Below, piece after piece: positions 39,420-50,099 of a stretch of DNA of 64,000 bases. Every line of letters begins with the position of its first letter. Positions within the stretch are counted from its first letter, which is position 1. Position numbers and translations under genes: made by a program. The notes beneath the pieces are model-generated. The model was given only the letters and a program-made list of their open reading frames with translations, had not been told where the DNA came from and did no database searches. Where the stretch lies: positions 259,939,843 to 260,003,842 of the forward strand of contig OX352774.1 in NCBI GenBank assembly GCA_947095535.1, in the 5' to 3' direction. Source of the stretch: Poecilobothrus nobilitatus (taxonomy: Eukaryota > Arthropoda > Insecta > Diptera > Dolichopodidae).

Positions 39420-40025
39420 TTTGATTTATACAGCGAGTACACTGAATATTTTTTTCTTTGTATATGTGGAGTAATGGGTAACGTGATAATAATAATATAA
39501 GTACGTATATATTATACCAGGGAATGAAAATAATACTTTACATACATTCCATATAATTATAATAAATTCCCTACAAGTAATTAATAGAAGATAAATTAGG
39601 AAAAAGTAAAAATTAAAAAGAATAATATTTGGATTTAAAAATATGTAGTTTCATATTTTATTTTTGATTTTATTGTTTTTCTGTTTTTGTCTTTTAAATC
39701 TTTAATATCCCCTTTTTTGGTAAAACCATTATTGGTGATAATAAGCAAATTTATAATAACAAAGTATTTTATTATCTATATATTTATCTAGTTTTAATTT
39801 TTTAAGGTCTATTAAATTATTTTTAATACAATATATACAACAGCATTTAATAAAAATAAGAATATGTACTTCTTATTTTTGTAAATTATCGTTTTGATTT
39901 TAAAAAATAACGATCAAAAAATATCTCTTTAATAAAGAGGAGTACTCCTTTCATTTAAGTCTTTAAAAATTTTACCTGTTCTGTGAAGAGTTCACCGCAA
40001 AGAATTATTTTAAGAAGTTGTAAAA
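39420..40025. other. AT-rich non-coding stretch
   Basis: No gene recognised. A small perfect palindrome, aaggagtactcctt, lies near 39,940-39,960. Confidence 0.5.
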
Positions 40026-40073
40026 AATAAGTATGCGGAAGAAGTAAACGAATCTAATGACAAAAAATTATTC
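40026..40073 (+). repeat. Exact 48-bp duplicate, copy 1
   Basis: Identical over 48 bases to 41,549-41,596 in the same orientation; the flanks differ. In one frame it is open and reads KYAEEVNESNDKKLF. The frame continues to the right of this copy for some 40 codons without a family resemblance. Its origin (duplicated exon fragment or transposon end) is unknown. Confidence 0.9.
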
Positions 40074-41548
40074 GGCCACGCCTTTGCAAATAAATATTTA
40101 AAATATTCACCCATATTCTTGAAGACTTATCATACGAAGAGTATCACTGACGCGATGAGTTGTTATTCTGTTCCAAAAAAAGAATACCAAAAACTGTTTA
40201 TCTCATATCTGTCTTACAATTTATTAAATGTGCGTTGTACTCGTATATGCAATTACAATAATTAAATAATTCTAGTATAATAATTTGTGTTACCGTCTTA
40301 TATTAAATAAATTTAGTAAATAATATTACTGTTTACTATATATTTATTTCTTAATCCAATAACTAAAAGTGTAGTGATTTGATGTCTTAGTGTTACTGTG
40401 TTTTATTATCATTTCAAAATAAATGATTGAACTGAAATTATCTTTAAAATAATTTGTAATTAAATTTCTAAGTTTCTGCTTATATTTTTTGATTTTATCT
40501 AAATATTTTATAAAATTACACTGTATACATTAACCTTTCACGTCTTCACCTTCACGATGTGCCCATATTTAAAATAAATTTGTAATAACATATTTAGTTT
40601 TAATTTCTATAACAAAATATAAGAAGGTCAGTAAGTAGTACAAATGCATGCTGTATCATGAACAAATTAACTTATGTGACATCAGTTTCATTTAAATTAC
40701 AGCAATTAGTTACAATTTAAACTTCTTAGAAGGTATTTTTGTTTTTATTTTAATTTTATAAGAACACAATTTTTTAACAATTGAGGTATAGTAGATATAG
40801 TTAAAACTTAATGGATATAAGGATCCCATTTAAAAAAGTGGTGTTGAATACCATCAAAACCATTATAAAAAAAAAAATAAAAAACATGAAAAATTTAAAA
40901 ATTCATAATTTATAGCAAAAAATTTTACTTTTTATTTCATATTAATAATTTCAGAGTGAGCTATCGCAAAGTGATATGTTCACCTTTAAATAAGACGTTA
41001 ACTTAACGTCAATCTACAAAATTTACAACTTACAAATTATATCAAGTATTTAAAATTAAAAAAAAAACTACCTATGGTATTCAAAATAAAAAAAAAATTT
41101 CCGTATAATAACGTACCAAAACGGCTGGGGGAAATAAAGCCTAGAGCAATAAGACCTAATAGGCCTTATTTCACATTTGAGTAGGTCTTATTTATCCCCG
41201 CCTACCAAAACATGCATAATATTCTCGTTAATTTTTAAAAGTGGAATGATAAAAGGTATAAAAAAAAATTTGTTATAAGTTACAGAACCAGAATTTTGTT
41301 TTTACAATAGTATTAGTAAAAATATCAAGTGAATCACCAAAATTTTTGTTTCAAAAAATCTGATATCACAAGCTGTGGAGTTTTTTTTTGGAACCGTTGC
41401 GCAAGTTCCTCTAATGTAAAACGCACTAATAATCAATTATATTATAAAACTATCAATTCTTGTTAAATTCCTTTTATTCAAAATACTTTTATTATTAGAA
41501 GTATAAAATTGATATGATATTTTTGCTTTTGCTGACTCACCAAAGCAT
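40074..41548. other. AT-rich non-coding stretch
   Basis: No gene recognised. Near 41,120-41,215 a pair of rather GC-rich words (ctgggggaaataaagcct and the inverted-like aggtcttatttatccccg) flanks aagacctaataggccttatttc, giving a weak inverted structure of about 85 bp. Confidence 0.5.
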
Positions 41549-41596
41549 AATAAGTATGCGGAAGAAGTAAACGAATCTAATGACAAAAAATTATTC
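41549..41596 (+). repeat. Exact 48-bp duplicate, copy 2
   Basis: Partner of 40,026-40,073, 1,523 bp downstream in the same orientation. It lies a short distance beyond the 3' end of the first secreted-protein gene and outside the large duplicated block that begins near 41,788. Confidence 0.9.
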
Positions 41597-42002
41597 ATAC
41601 ACCCATCTTAGATAGAATCTTATATTTTTTTTTAAAGGTTATTAGAAAAATATTTTATTTGTTACGTTAAAGTATTGTTAACCTCAGCTACTAAATGCAT
41701 TATCATATAGAATTATTATTATAAGATAGTTTCTGGCATCAAGTATAGTTGATATGCATCTGCATCTAAAGGATTCGATATATTAAATTTTCTTTCTCAT
41801 AAAGTTCCATTTATTTCAATTAAATTTCTTACAGATATTATTTAAAATATTTAGAGTTTAAAAACTAAATCGTTTTACATTAAGTAAGTTTGTTTTCGTT
41901 AAAAAATTAAACATGTATAAATTTAAAAATAAGGAAAAATTTTAATTATAATAAAATTTGAGAAATTTTGTTTCTTTTTTTTTGTTTTTTTTTTTTTGTA
42001 AT

Positions 42003-44205
42003 TCATACACAATTATGTTCACCACTTGAAAGCCATTGAAGTGAATATGATGTAGAACATAATTTATTGATAATTGTACCATATTTAAAGTCACCTACAC
42101 TGATTGTATATGAATTGAATATTTCACTTTTTGCATCATCAATTCTAAAATAAATTAAAAAAGTGTTAATTACATTGTATAACAATATTTTTTATCTTTT
42201 TTTTAATTATTATTTACCGAATTTGCAATTTATTTACTTCATATTGAATAGAAAGTCGATAGTTATCAAATTTGAATTTTTTTGGAGAATTTTTTACCCA
42301 TAGAGCATTTGTAGTTTTATACCAACTACTTTGAATATCATCAGCTTTATCTGATAAATTTTTTAATTTATTTAATTTGAAAGTTGGATATTCCAAATTA
42401 TTCCATGTTAGCTTATAAATATCTTCAGAACTATTTTGTAAAAATATTATTTCTAATTTATTATCATCATAATTATATGGTATCATAAAGTCCCTTTCTA
42501 AAGTACATCTTTTTACTCTATCATTCTTTGGTAATAACAAATTTGCACAATTCAATGTATTTATATCATTTTCATTTTTTTTCTCCTTATCTTCGTCACT
42601 ATATTCAAATGATGAGTACAATTCTTTTAAATCATTTTCTGTTGTCGATTCTAATTCTTTTGATGACGATTCTCTTGATTCTTTTGTTCGATATTGATTT
42701 GTAAAAGGTTTAACGGATTTTTCTATATCCTCATCACCATAAAGTGATGGTTCTAGGTATTGTTGTGTTTTCACTAAAGCACCTCTTTCACAAATATTTC
42801 CATTTTTAATATAACCACTATTACAGATACATTTTTCTAAATTTAAATCATAATGTTCATTTGTAGAACAATTTGTAGTAATTAGACTTTTTAGTTTATT
42901 TTGTAATACTTTCCGGAAATCATCTAATTTTTCCTGTATCATATCAATTGTTGTTTCATCACAATTTTTAGTCTTACATATTTTTAATATATGCATATAT
43001 TCGTTTATATACAATTCATCTAAATTTTTAAAGTAATAATTTTTTATATTATTAACGGTTACCAATAAAATTTCAGTATTATATTCCGCCACAAGAGCTT
43101 CAATTTTTTTAAGTAATTTACGTTCTGTAGATATATTTAATGAATTTAACATTGTTTTATCAAATATTTTATGACATTTCGTCGTAAAAGTACGTTCCTT
43201 ATTTGATTGTTCAAGAGTAGTAGGACAGAAAGGTTCTTTAATTCAAAAAAAAAAATTATAAAATTTCTTTAAAAAAATTATAAAAAAAAAATTAAAACAA
43301 ATTACCCATTATTTTCCATGTACCATGTCCCACATTACCAGCTGTAGACAAACCAATATATTGTATATCTCCAATATTCTCATAAAATGTATTAGAAAAT
43401 AATTCATCCTTATCTTCTTTACCAACAGTTACTTTATCGTTATTCCAAGATATCCAAAAACCCCTAAATTCATCTGAATCTAAAATACCTGAAGTTGAAA
43501 CTGTTCTACAATCATTGCAAGTGCCAAAAGGATCTCTCATAAAAGATTTTGTGTTTTTATGGGCTCCTAAAGTTACAACAATATATCTTGAAGCCACCAT
43601 TGTATTATTACGTATTATAGACAATTCATTGTATAAATATATTTCTGCTATTCCCTTTGCTTGAACTCTGAATGAAAAACAATTTCCTTTTCTTGGATTT
43701 GAAAATTTAGTTACTTCAGATGATTCAGATGTGGTACTAGATGTATGCATTACTGTCAAAAATATAAAAACCAAAACCAACTATTAATAAATGTAATAAA
43801 ACAATTAATTTTATTAAATTATAAATTAATTAAAATGTTATTTCATATAACACTTTAAATTTTACCTAATATTGGCTTTCTTTCATAAACGATATTTTTA
43901 ATTTCACATTTTATTAAATCAGTTTCATTTAATTCCATTGATTCTGTAATTTTTAAAGTTGCAAATTGTTCTGTTGAAACTTTTTTTATTGAACATTGTT
44001 GAGATTCTTCTTTTCCATTTGGTAAAACTTTAACGAGATAATCAAAATATTCTGCTTGAAAATCTAAACTTAGTTGCTTTAAACCAGTATTTTCAGTAAA
44101 CTGGGGACTTCTATAATGTGATATCTGATGAGATCTTTGTGATTCTACTTCATGATTGTTAAAAAATAACAAATAAAATAAAAATAAAAACAGCCTTCTT
44201 GCCAT
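42003..44205 (-). CDS. Secreted Methyltransf_FA-domain/EGF-like protein, paralogue 1
   Basis: Four exons, 648 residues: 44,205-43,866, 43,752-43,306, 43,235-42,218 and 42,144-42,003. All introns are 70-113 bp with GT-AG ends, and the phases join without a stop. Residues 1-22 form a signal peptide (LFLFLFYLLFF core). Residues about 130-262 resemble the Methyltransf_FA domain (farnesoic acid O-methyltransferase-like): FWISW at 212-216, VTVGK at 221-225 and a closing GTWKI. A CNDC motif lies at 192-195. Residues 385-411 hold an EGF-like C-x12-C-x-C-x10-C cluster, followed by an acidic Ser/Glu linker and a C-terminal domain I do not recognise, ending in two more cysteines in exon 4. Despite the family name this domain is found in many non-enzymatic secreted proteins. 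No methyltransferase motif (SAM-binding GxGxG) is seen, so I infer binding rather than catalysis. The start has AAA before ATG. Confidence 0.85.
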
Positions 44206-44216
44206 TTTAACTGAAA
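44206..44216 (-). promoter_or_regulatory. Candidate 5'-UTR splice acceptor
   Basis: The minus strand reads tatttttcag directly followed by ttaaa and the ATG, a pyrimidine-rich acceptor five bases before the start codon. This suggests a non-coding first exon further upstream and a 5'-UTR intron. The same acceptor is kept in the second paralogue (54,182-54,192). No donor was identified. Confidence 0.45.
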
Positions 44217-44940
44217 AATAAAATATAATAAATATAAAATAAATAATTAATGAGTACTTTTAAAATATATTTTAATAGTATACTTCGTGATTACTTTTAA
44301 AGAGCTTATAGTTTCGATTGGATTCGTTATGTGAGCTAGAAATAGATTTGAATTTATTAAAAACTAAAAGAAGACAAAAAAATGATTAATTAGGGTCCAG
44401 TTCAACAGTTCAATTCAAATTTTTGATGCTGCATATTTACATATATAAATTAAAATTAAGGGCATCGTGTAATACTGAGAGTATAAAAACATTTAGACGA
44501 TTATCTAGCTAATGGTACTTCTATCTAGTTGCATCAAAGTGTAGCGAACATTTGTTTTTTAAATAAATATGTCATACTAATGTCCAGATCCACTTAAATT
44601 TAGTATTTGTTCTGAAATGCACTGATAATACAAATGTAAAAACCATCAATCAAGTAGTAAAATCATCTGCATTCACCATTAATATCACATTAAGCAACAA
44701 GAATTATAAATATAGTAAACTAATTATCAAAAGTATAATACTTAAATTGAAATATAGAACCCTGCTCCCTACAAAACACTTGTATTTAATTTGTAGATTT
44801 AATAATTAAATTCTTAAATTAATAGAATTATTTATACAAATCCTTTTTGTATATGATTGTAACTTTATATTAAATTAATAATAAATCTGTTAACCATATT
44901 AACTATTATTTTAGGCAAAAGTTTTAACTTTTACAGTTAA

Positions 44941-45085
44941 GAGCGTATCAAATACACTGTAAACACCGAGGGATTGTGGGTTCAAATCCCGCGCTTCTTA
45001 AGAATAATTCCCCCCTTACGATATTAACAGCCACACTTGGAAAGGAAAGTTCAAATTTACATTGCAGAGAAATAAACCATAAAAA
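44941..45085 (+). repeat. tRNA-derived SINE in the duplicated block, copy 1
   Basis: Reads gagcgtatc, a gap, then acaccgagggattgtgggttcaaatcccgc-type sequence with a good B box, then attccccccttacgatatta and cacacttgga, in the order seen in the copies at 21.8 and 23.9 kb. It occupies the same position in the second duplicate, so it was present before duplication or was copied by gene conversion. Confidence 0.75.
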
Positions 45086-45659
45086 AAAAAATATTACCAA
45101 ACAAAATTTTATAAAAATTCGAATTTTATTTTTCACTAATTTTAAATTTAAGTTTTCCTTAAGAAGAAAATCTTTTCGGAATCACTTTATTTATTTTTAA
45201 TTGAATAAAAAAGAAAAGTTGGGGCAAAAACAAAAGTATCAGTGAATAAAAAATTAATAAAAATAGTGGCTCTACAAATATGTCATTTTTCATCATTTTT
45301 TTTTAAATTTTAAAATATTTTCAAAATACTTCCATGTTTTTTTTTTTATCACAAATATTTTTTGTTAAAAGATTTTCTGTCTATAAAAAACTCGTAATTC
45401 CGAATAAATATTTAGGAAACACATTTGAACTTAAATTGACGAACGGTCACACTTTTTTATCAACACTATTATAAAATCAAATTCTATATGTGTATTTCAG
45501 AAACCTTTTAACAAGGTAAGTTCAGTTAATTACAATTTAAATCATTTATTTTATTGGATATTGTATTTAATTTTATTTAAATTTAAAAAAAAAAAAACAT
45601 TTTAACTTTTTAGCTTTATAATTTAAACTCAATTTTTATATTCGTATTAATTTTATGCA

Positions 45660-48620
45660 ATTTTTAATAAAAAATATCAATTTATATCAAAATAATAATG
45701 GAATCGTATAGTAAATTAATAATTATATCACCACTTATTTAAAATTAAATTTATTTATTCAAAAAATATTGAAAAATAATTTTTTTATTTTATTGAAATT
45801 TAATAAAAACTCAATTCCAACAATGGGCCCAATCCATAAAACTGAACTTGAACTCAAATCTCGGATTTTTAAACAAAACTTCTAGTTCAAGCGTAAATTT
45901 TGTTTGAAAAAGTCAGATTTTAGTTTAAACTCTGTTTTATGCCTTCGGTCCGTCTTAAAATTTAGAAAACTTTTTTAATTAATTTTAATTATTATTTGAA
46001 TTTTTAAAAAATTATAATTATTATTTTAATGTAATAAAACTAACTGAAATTATTGATGATCACTTTTTTAACAACCAATCTGGCGAAAGGAATAATTAAA
46101 ATTAATTTATAAAATTATAATTTTGTTTAAGGAAATATTTTAAAGAAATGAAACGTCAGTTAAAATTATAAAATATTTTTAAAGTATAAAATTACAAAAT
46201 GTTTATTTTACTGCTTTTATTTTTGTTTTTGTTTTTCTTTTTCTAATTTTAATTTTAACTAACATTTTTTGTTTTAATTAAATCAGCATTTTTATAAGAT
46301 ATACGAAAAATTTTTCAACTTTTAACAAATATGTATTTAAATAAAAAAAATTTATATTTTTTGTAAAATATAATAATTACTAGTATTCGCCCGCCGCTCG
46401 AAATTCTAGGTGTTTTAATAAGTAATTGCAATTCACGCAATCAATACCAAATATTTGGTATTTTTTAAATTTACTCTAACAAATGTATATGTATATGATA
46501 GTTCTCAAAAAGATTTTTATATTATTATTGTTTTTTTTTTCTTATTTATACGTTGAACTCGAAATTTGAGGTTGTTTGATAAATAACTGCGGTTAACCAC
46601 AATTATTCGTAGACAATATTTATAATATTTTTAATTTACTCTAACTAATAAGTGGTAGGTACCTCTTTTGAAGGCTTTATTTAAATTTTATTTTAATTCA
46701 TAGTTCGTTTTTTAGTTAAAAAACGTAATAAGCATGTTTTATTTTGATTTTTTCTTAAAGAAACTATATACAGTATATACTATATATGTATGTATACAGT
46801 ATATAGTTTTTTTTATGATTTTATTTAAAACCTAAAAATACAATTTTCAATAATTAATGCCTTTGTGAATTTAAAATTTCTTTGCAAACTTTATTTTTGG
46901 TAAAAACACTGTTATTATTATCTTTTAGAAGATGCCTCTGATTTATTTAAATATTGGAAACTCAATATATGTATACATATTATTTATATTTTAAGATGCA
47001 TTTTATAAGATGCCAGTAACATTAAAAGTAGTAATTATGTAGTAATATTGAAAATTTTATTAAATTTTACATGTTACATTTCATGTTTACTCAAATAAAA
47101 AATCCTAAAATGACCTTAGGATGACATACATCCTAAATTTTGAAACCTTTCATTTCAAAATTTTGTTTATGTATGTAGAAAAGAAAGCAAAAAAAAAAAA
47201 GGGAAATTTAAAATTGAATGGAAACAAAAGAACAAAAAACGAGCGTCTTATTTGAATATATAATAGATATATGTAGATTATATTATATGACACATATGTA
47301 TGTATATTCTTTATATGGGTTTTTTTTTATAAAAATTGAAAATTAATAATGAAAATCAGAAAATTTTGGAAAAATATTGATATTGTAAGATGGCTGTACT
47401 GAATATTTATCATTTAAAAAACAAAATATGAAAGTCGGTTGGTAAATCATGGAGTAAAAGCGTATTAAATGTTTATCATTTACAGATTAAATGTTTTGAT
47501 TCTTTCTTTATTGCTTACATGAATAAAATAAAAAAAAAAAATCGACAAATATTTTTTTTAATTAAATTGAACTTTTCAAAGAAATCGTTTTTTTTTTGAT
47601 ATTATTATGTAAACTTAAAAATTTTGTTTATACCGTTTTAGAACGGAGGTGGGTCGATTTGTTGAAAAAAAAAGAAATGTTAAATTAAAACAAATATTAA
47701 TGTTGAATACAAAAATATGAATTTAAAATAATTTTGTTTTTTAATTTTACTTACCTATACTTTCACATTATGCATAAGGTATTAAAATGTCTTAATTTTA
47801 TTCTAAGACGAAACAACGATAAAAATAAAACAATTTTGGTACGAAATTCCATTTCTTAAAATCGCACATTAAAATACTAGGTACTTGGTTGGGAGAACCT
47901 CAAAAAAAAAATCTTAAATAAAAGATATCTAAAAAAAACATATTACATATTATATTTATTCGAAATAAAATATATTATACCTATAACAAATTCTGAAAAA
48001 AGCGTATAACATATATACCGACCGCATATATGAATGTAAAAGGTAGGTATTGTTTCCACACCAAAAATTTGTACCGGAGATTTTTGCAAATATGTATTAC
48101 TCTGGTGCGTAGAAAGCTGGAAAATTTTTTTAGCGTGATGTCTATGTTTGTGTGTTGTGTGTGGATATTCTGTGGCCTAAACGATTAAGTAGAATTTTTT
48201 GAAATTTCATATTTCCGGTTTTGATGTAAATATATCGGGTTGATAATTGCTTTTGGACTACCACCCATTGCAATTTTGGACCACCACCCACCGATTGCAA
48301 ATTGAACCACCGAAACTGGTAGTTTACTAGTGTCATTTTTAAGTTTTTTACGAATATTTCGTAACAGGAAAATATTATGAGAAAAATTATTAAGAAAAAG
48401 TTATTACACAAGTAAAGAGCAGCAACTTTGCCGTACAACATTTTTTAATCCGACTAACTTTTAAGTTTTTTTAATTAAGTAATATCTATGTATGTATATG
48501 TTTTTCTAAGCCCAAATTTCATACAAATAATAACACGCCATATAATTTCTTTTTGTTTTTTTATCTTTTTTATATCTCTAAAAATATATGTATGTACATA
48601 CATATGTTATGTATTTATGT
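45660..48620. other. Non-coding spacer between paralogues, left part
   Basis: The first 650 bp are diverged homologues of 55,640-56,060. Two related units (about 46,385-46,490 and 46,552-46,660), each with a ctcgaaatt...ggt.gttt.ataa.taa.tgc start and an aatttactctaac end, form an old direct repeat. The frame at 48,142-48,441 overlaps a ggaccaccaccca duplication and has no family resemblance. No gene is visible. Confidence 0.55.
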
Positions 48621-48622
48621 AT

Positions 48623-48958
48623 AGTCGGACCCGTTTAATTGCGCACACTAAAAACACAAAGGTTTGTTCGTAAAAATTCAAACTGTTTGTTCATAAAAAT
48701 TAAAATGGTTTGTTCGTAAAATGAATTTTTAAATGTATTTTTTTTTTAATGAATGTTCATTTAACAGAGTTTTTTTCTATGGGTTATGGCTAATGAATCA
48801 GAAATTTTTTATACTTTTAAAAGTTTTTTTATTTAAAGGAGTTGCAAATATCCGAGTAAAAATGTTAGAAAATAATGTTTAAATTTATGGTGCAAAATTT
48901 TTGGGTTCTTTTAAACGGGTAATGCATTTAACTGGATTGCATTTACACGAGTCCGACA
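48623..48958. mobile_element. Putative pogo-like MITE
   Basis: Left end agtcggacccgtttaattgc and right end gcatttacacgagtccgaca are inverted copies with three mismatches over about 19 bp. The style (a GTCGGAC start followed by CGTTTAA.TGC) recalls pogo/Tigger termini. The interior has three tandem tttgttcgtaaaaatt-type words (48,662-48,718) and an inner acccgtttaaaag word as a subterminal repeat. No coding capacity. A clean TA target duplication could not be assigned. Confidence 0.6.
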
Positions 48959-49179
48959 TCTATGCATATTATATTCTCTTGTTGATGAGCCAACATTCAA
49001 AGTGTAAAATATTTGTTAGCAGATTCAATATTAATGTTATGTTCTCTTTGTATGCATCGTATTTCCGTATTTGTTTACAGTTATTATTTTTTACTTTTAA
49101 TATTTTTGAATGAAAAAAAAAAATCAAACCAACTACAGCTACAGAACTGTTGAAAGAAATTAAATTAAAACAAGTAAAA

Positions 49180-50080
49180 ATAACAGTAAGTCGATGCAAC
49201 CGACTTATTTATACCCTACACCTAAAACATTCAAATTAAATTAAAAATCCATAAGTTATTTTAGTTAGGTATTTAATACAAGCTAAAAAAAATAAATGCT
49301 GTTACAACCTTTGTACAAAATTTCAGGTTTCTATCTTTATTAAATTCGAAAATATGATTGTTAGGTCTTGGGAAGTGTGTGAAGGCACGCGGACCACCAC
49401 CCCAATTCATCTCAAATTTTAAAGACATCAACAGGGTAGAACATTCTTATATCAAATTTCAAGTTTATATATTTATTAATTTCGAAGATATGCTTGTTTA
49501 GTCTTAGGAGTTGTGTGGCAGATACCCGAACAACCATTCTAATTCATCTTAAATTTTTGGACAAATCAGGGATTTAGGAAACAACACCCTTGTACCAAAT
49601 TTGAAGTTTCTGTCTTTATTAATTTCGAAGATATGCTTGTTCGGTTTTGGGAGTTGTATGGGAGGTACCCGAATGACCACTCCAATTCATCTCAAATTTT
49701 AGGCAAATCAGAGATTTAGGAAACAGCACCCTCGTATCAAATTTGAAGTTCCTATCTTTATTAATTTCGAAGATATGCATGTTCGGTTTTGGGAGTTGTA
49801 TGGGAGATACCCGAACAACCACTCCACTTCATCTCAAATTTTGGGGATATCAGGGATTCAGAAAAACACACCCTCGTACACAATTTTAAGTTTCTATCTT
49901 TATTAATTTCGAAAATATGCGTATTAGGTTTTGGAAGTTGTATGGGAGGTACTCGAACGCATTGTCCGATTTCGCCCATTTACAATCCCCGCCTTGCCTT
50001 AGTCATTGTTAACCCACAGTATAAATTTCATCAAGATAGCATCATTACTTTTTGAGTTATCATGCAAATATATACAAATA
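49180..50080 (+). repeat. Dispersed element with five internal units of about 142 bp
   Basis: The left end reads aaaacaagtaaaaataaca followed by a small inverted word (gtcgatgcaaccgac) and tatttataccctacacc, a head style common to dispersed repeats of fly genomes. From about 49,310 to 49,990 five tandem units follow. The landmark ttcgaagatatg-like word falls at about 49,351, 49,487, 49,630, 49,772 and 49,914. Each unit carries ccaattcatctcaaatttt and gggagttgtatggg-like blocks. The right end is ataaatttcatcaagatagc..gagttatc. Open frames on both strands through the units (49,619-49,979 and 49,789-50,055) repeat themselves and are by-products. Confidence 0.85.
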
Positions 50081-50099
50081 TACATAATATATACATATG

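Larger units (their letters stand above)
41788..46320. repeat. Tandem segmental duplication, copy 1
   Basis: Homologous in the same orientation to 51,786-56,060, about 10 kb away. The block contains a complete minus-strand gene, its 5' flank and a SINE. Similarity is not uniform. It is diverged from 41,788 to about 42,820, nearly identical from about 42,820 to about 45,660, and strongly diverged again to about 46,320, where shared words such as aaatcagcatttttaYaa remain recognisable. Confidence 0.92.

Noticed and set aside
43306..43752. Annotation as an active farnesoic acid O-methyltransferase
   Set aside because: Only the loosely named Methyltransf_FA domain is present, in a secreted protein. 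No SAM-binding motif is visible, so an enzyme call would overreach.
42214..43780. Each exon of the paralogues read as a separate small protein with its own Met
   Set aside because: GT-AG boundaries and phases join four exons into one frame in both copies, and the extra N-terminal residues of each frame are intron translation.
49619..50055. Overlapping open frames on both strands that encode repeated QLPKPN..IFEINKDRN-type segments
   Set aside because: They are the translation of the 142-bp tandem units, present in both orientations and without starts or splice context. Not genes.
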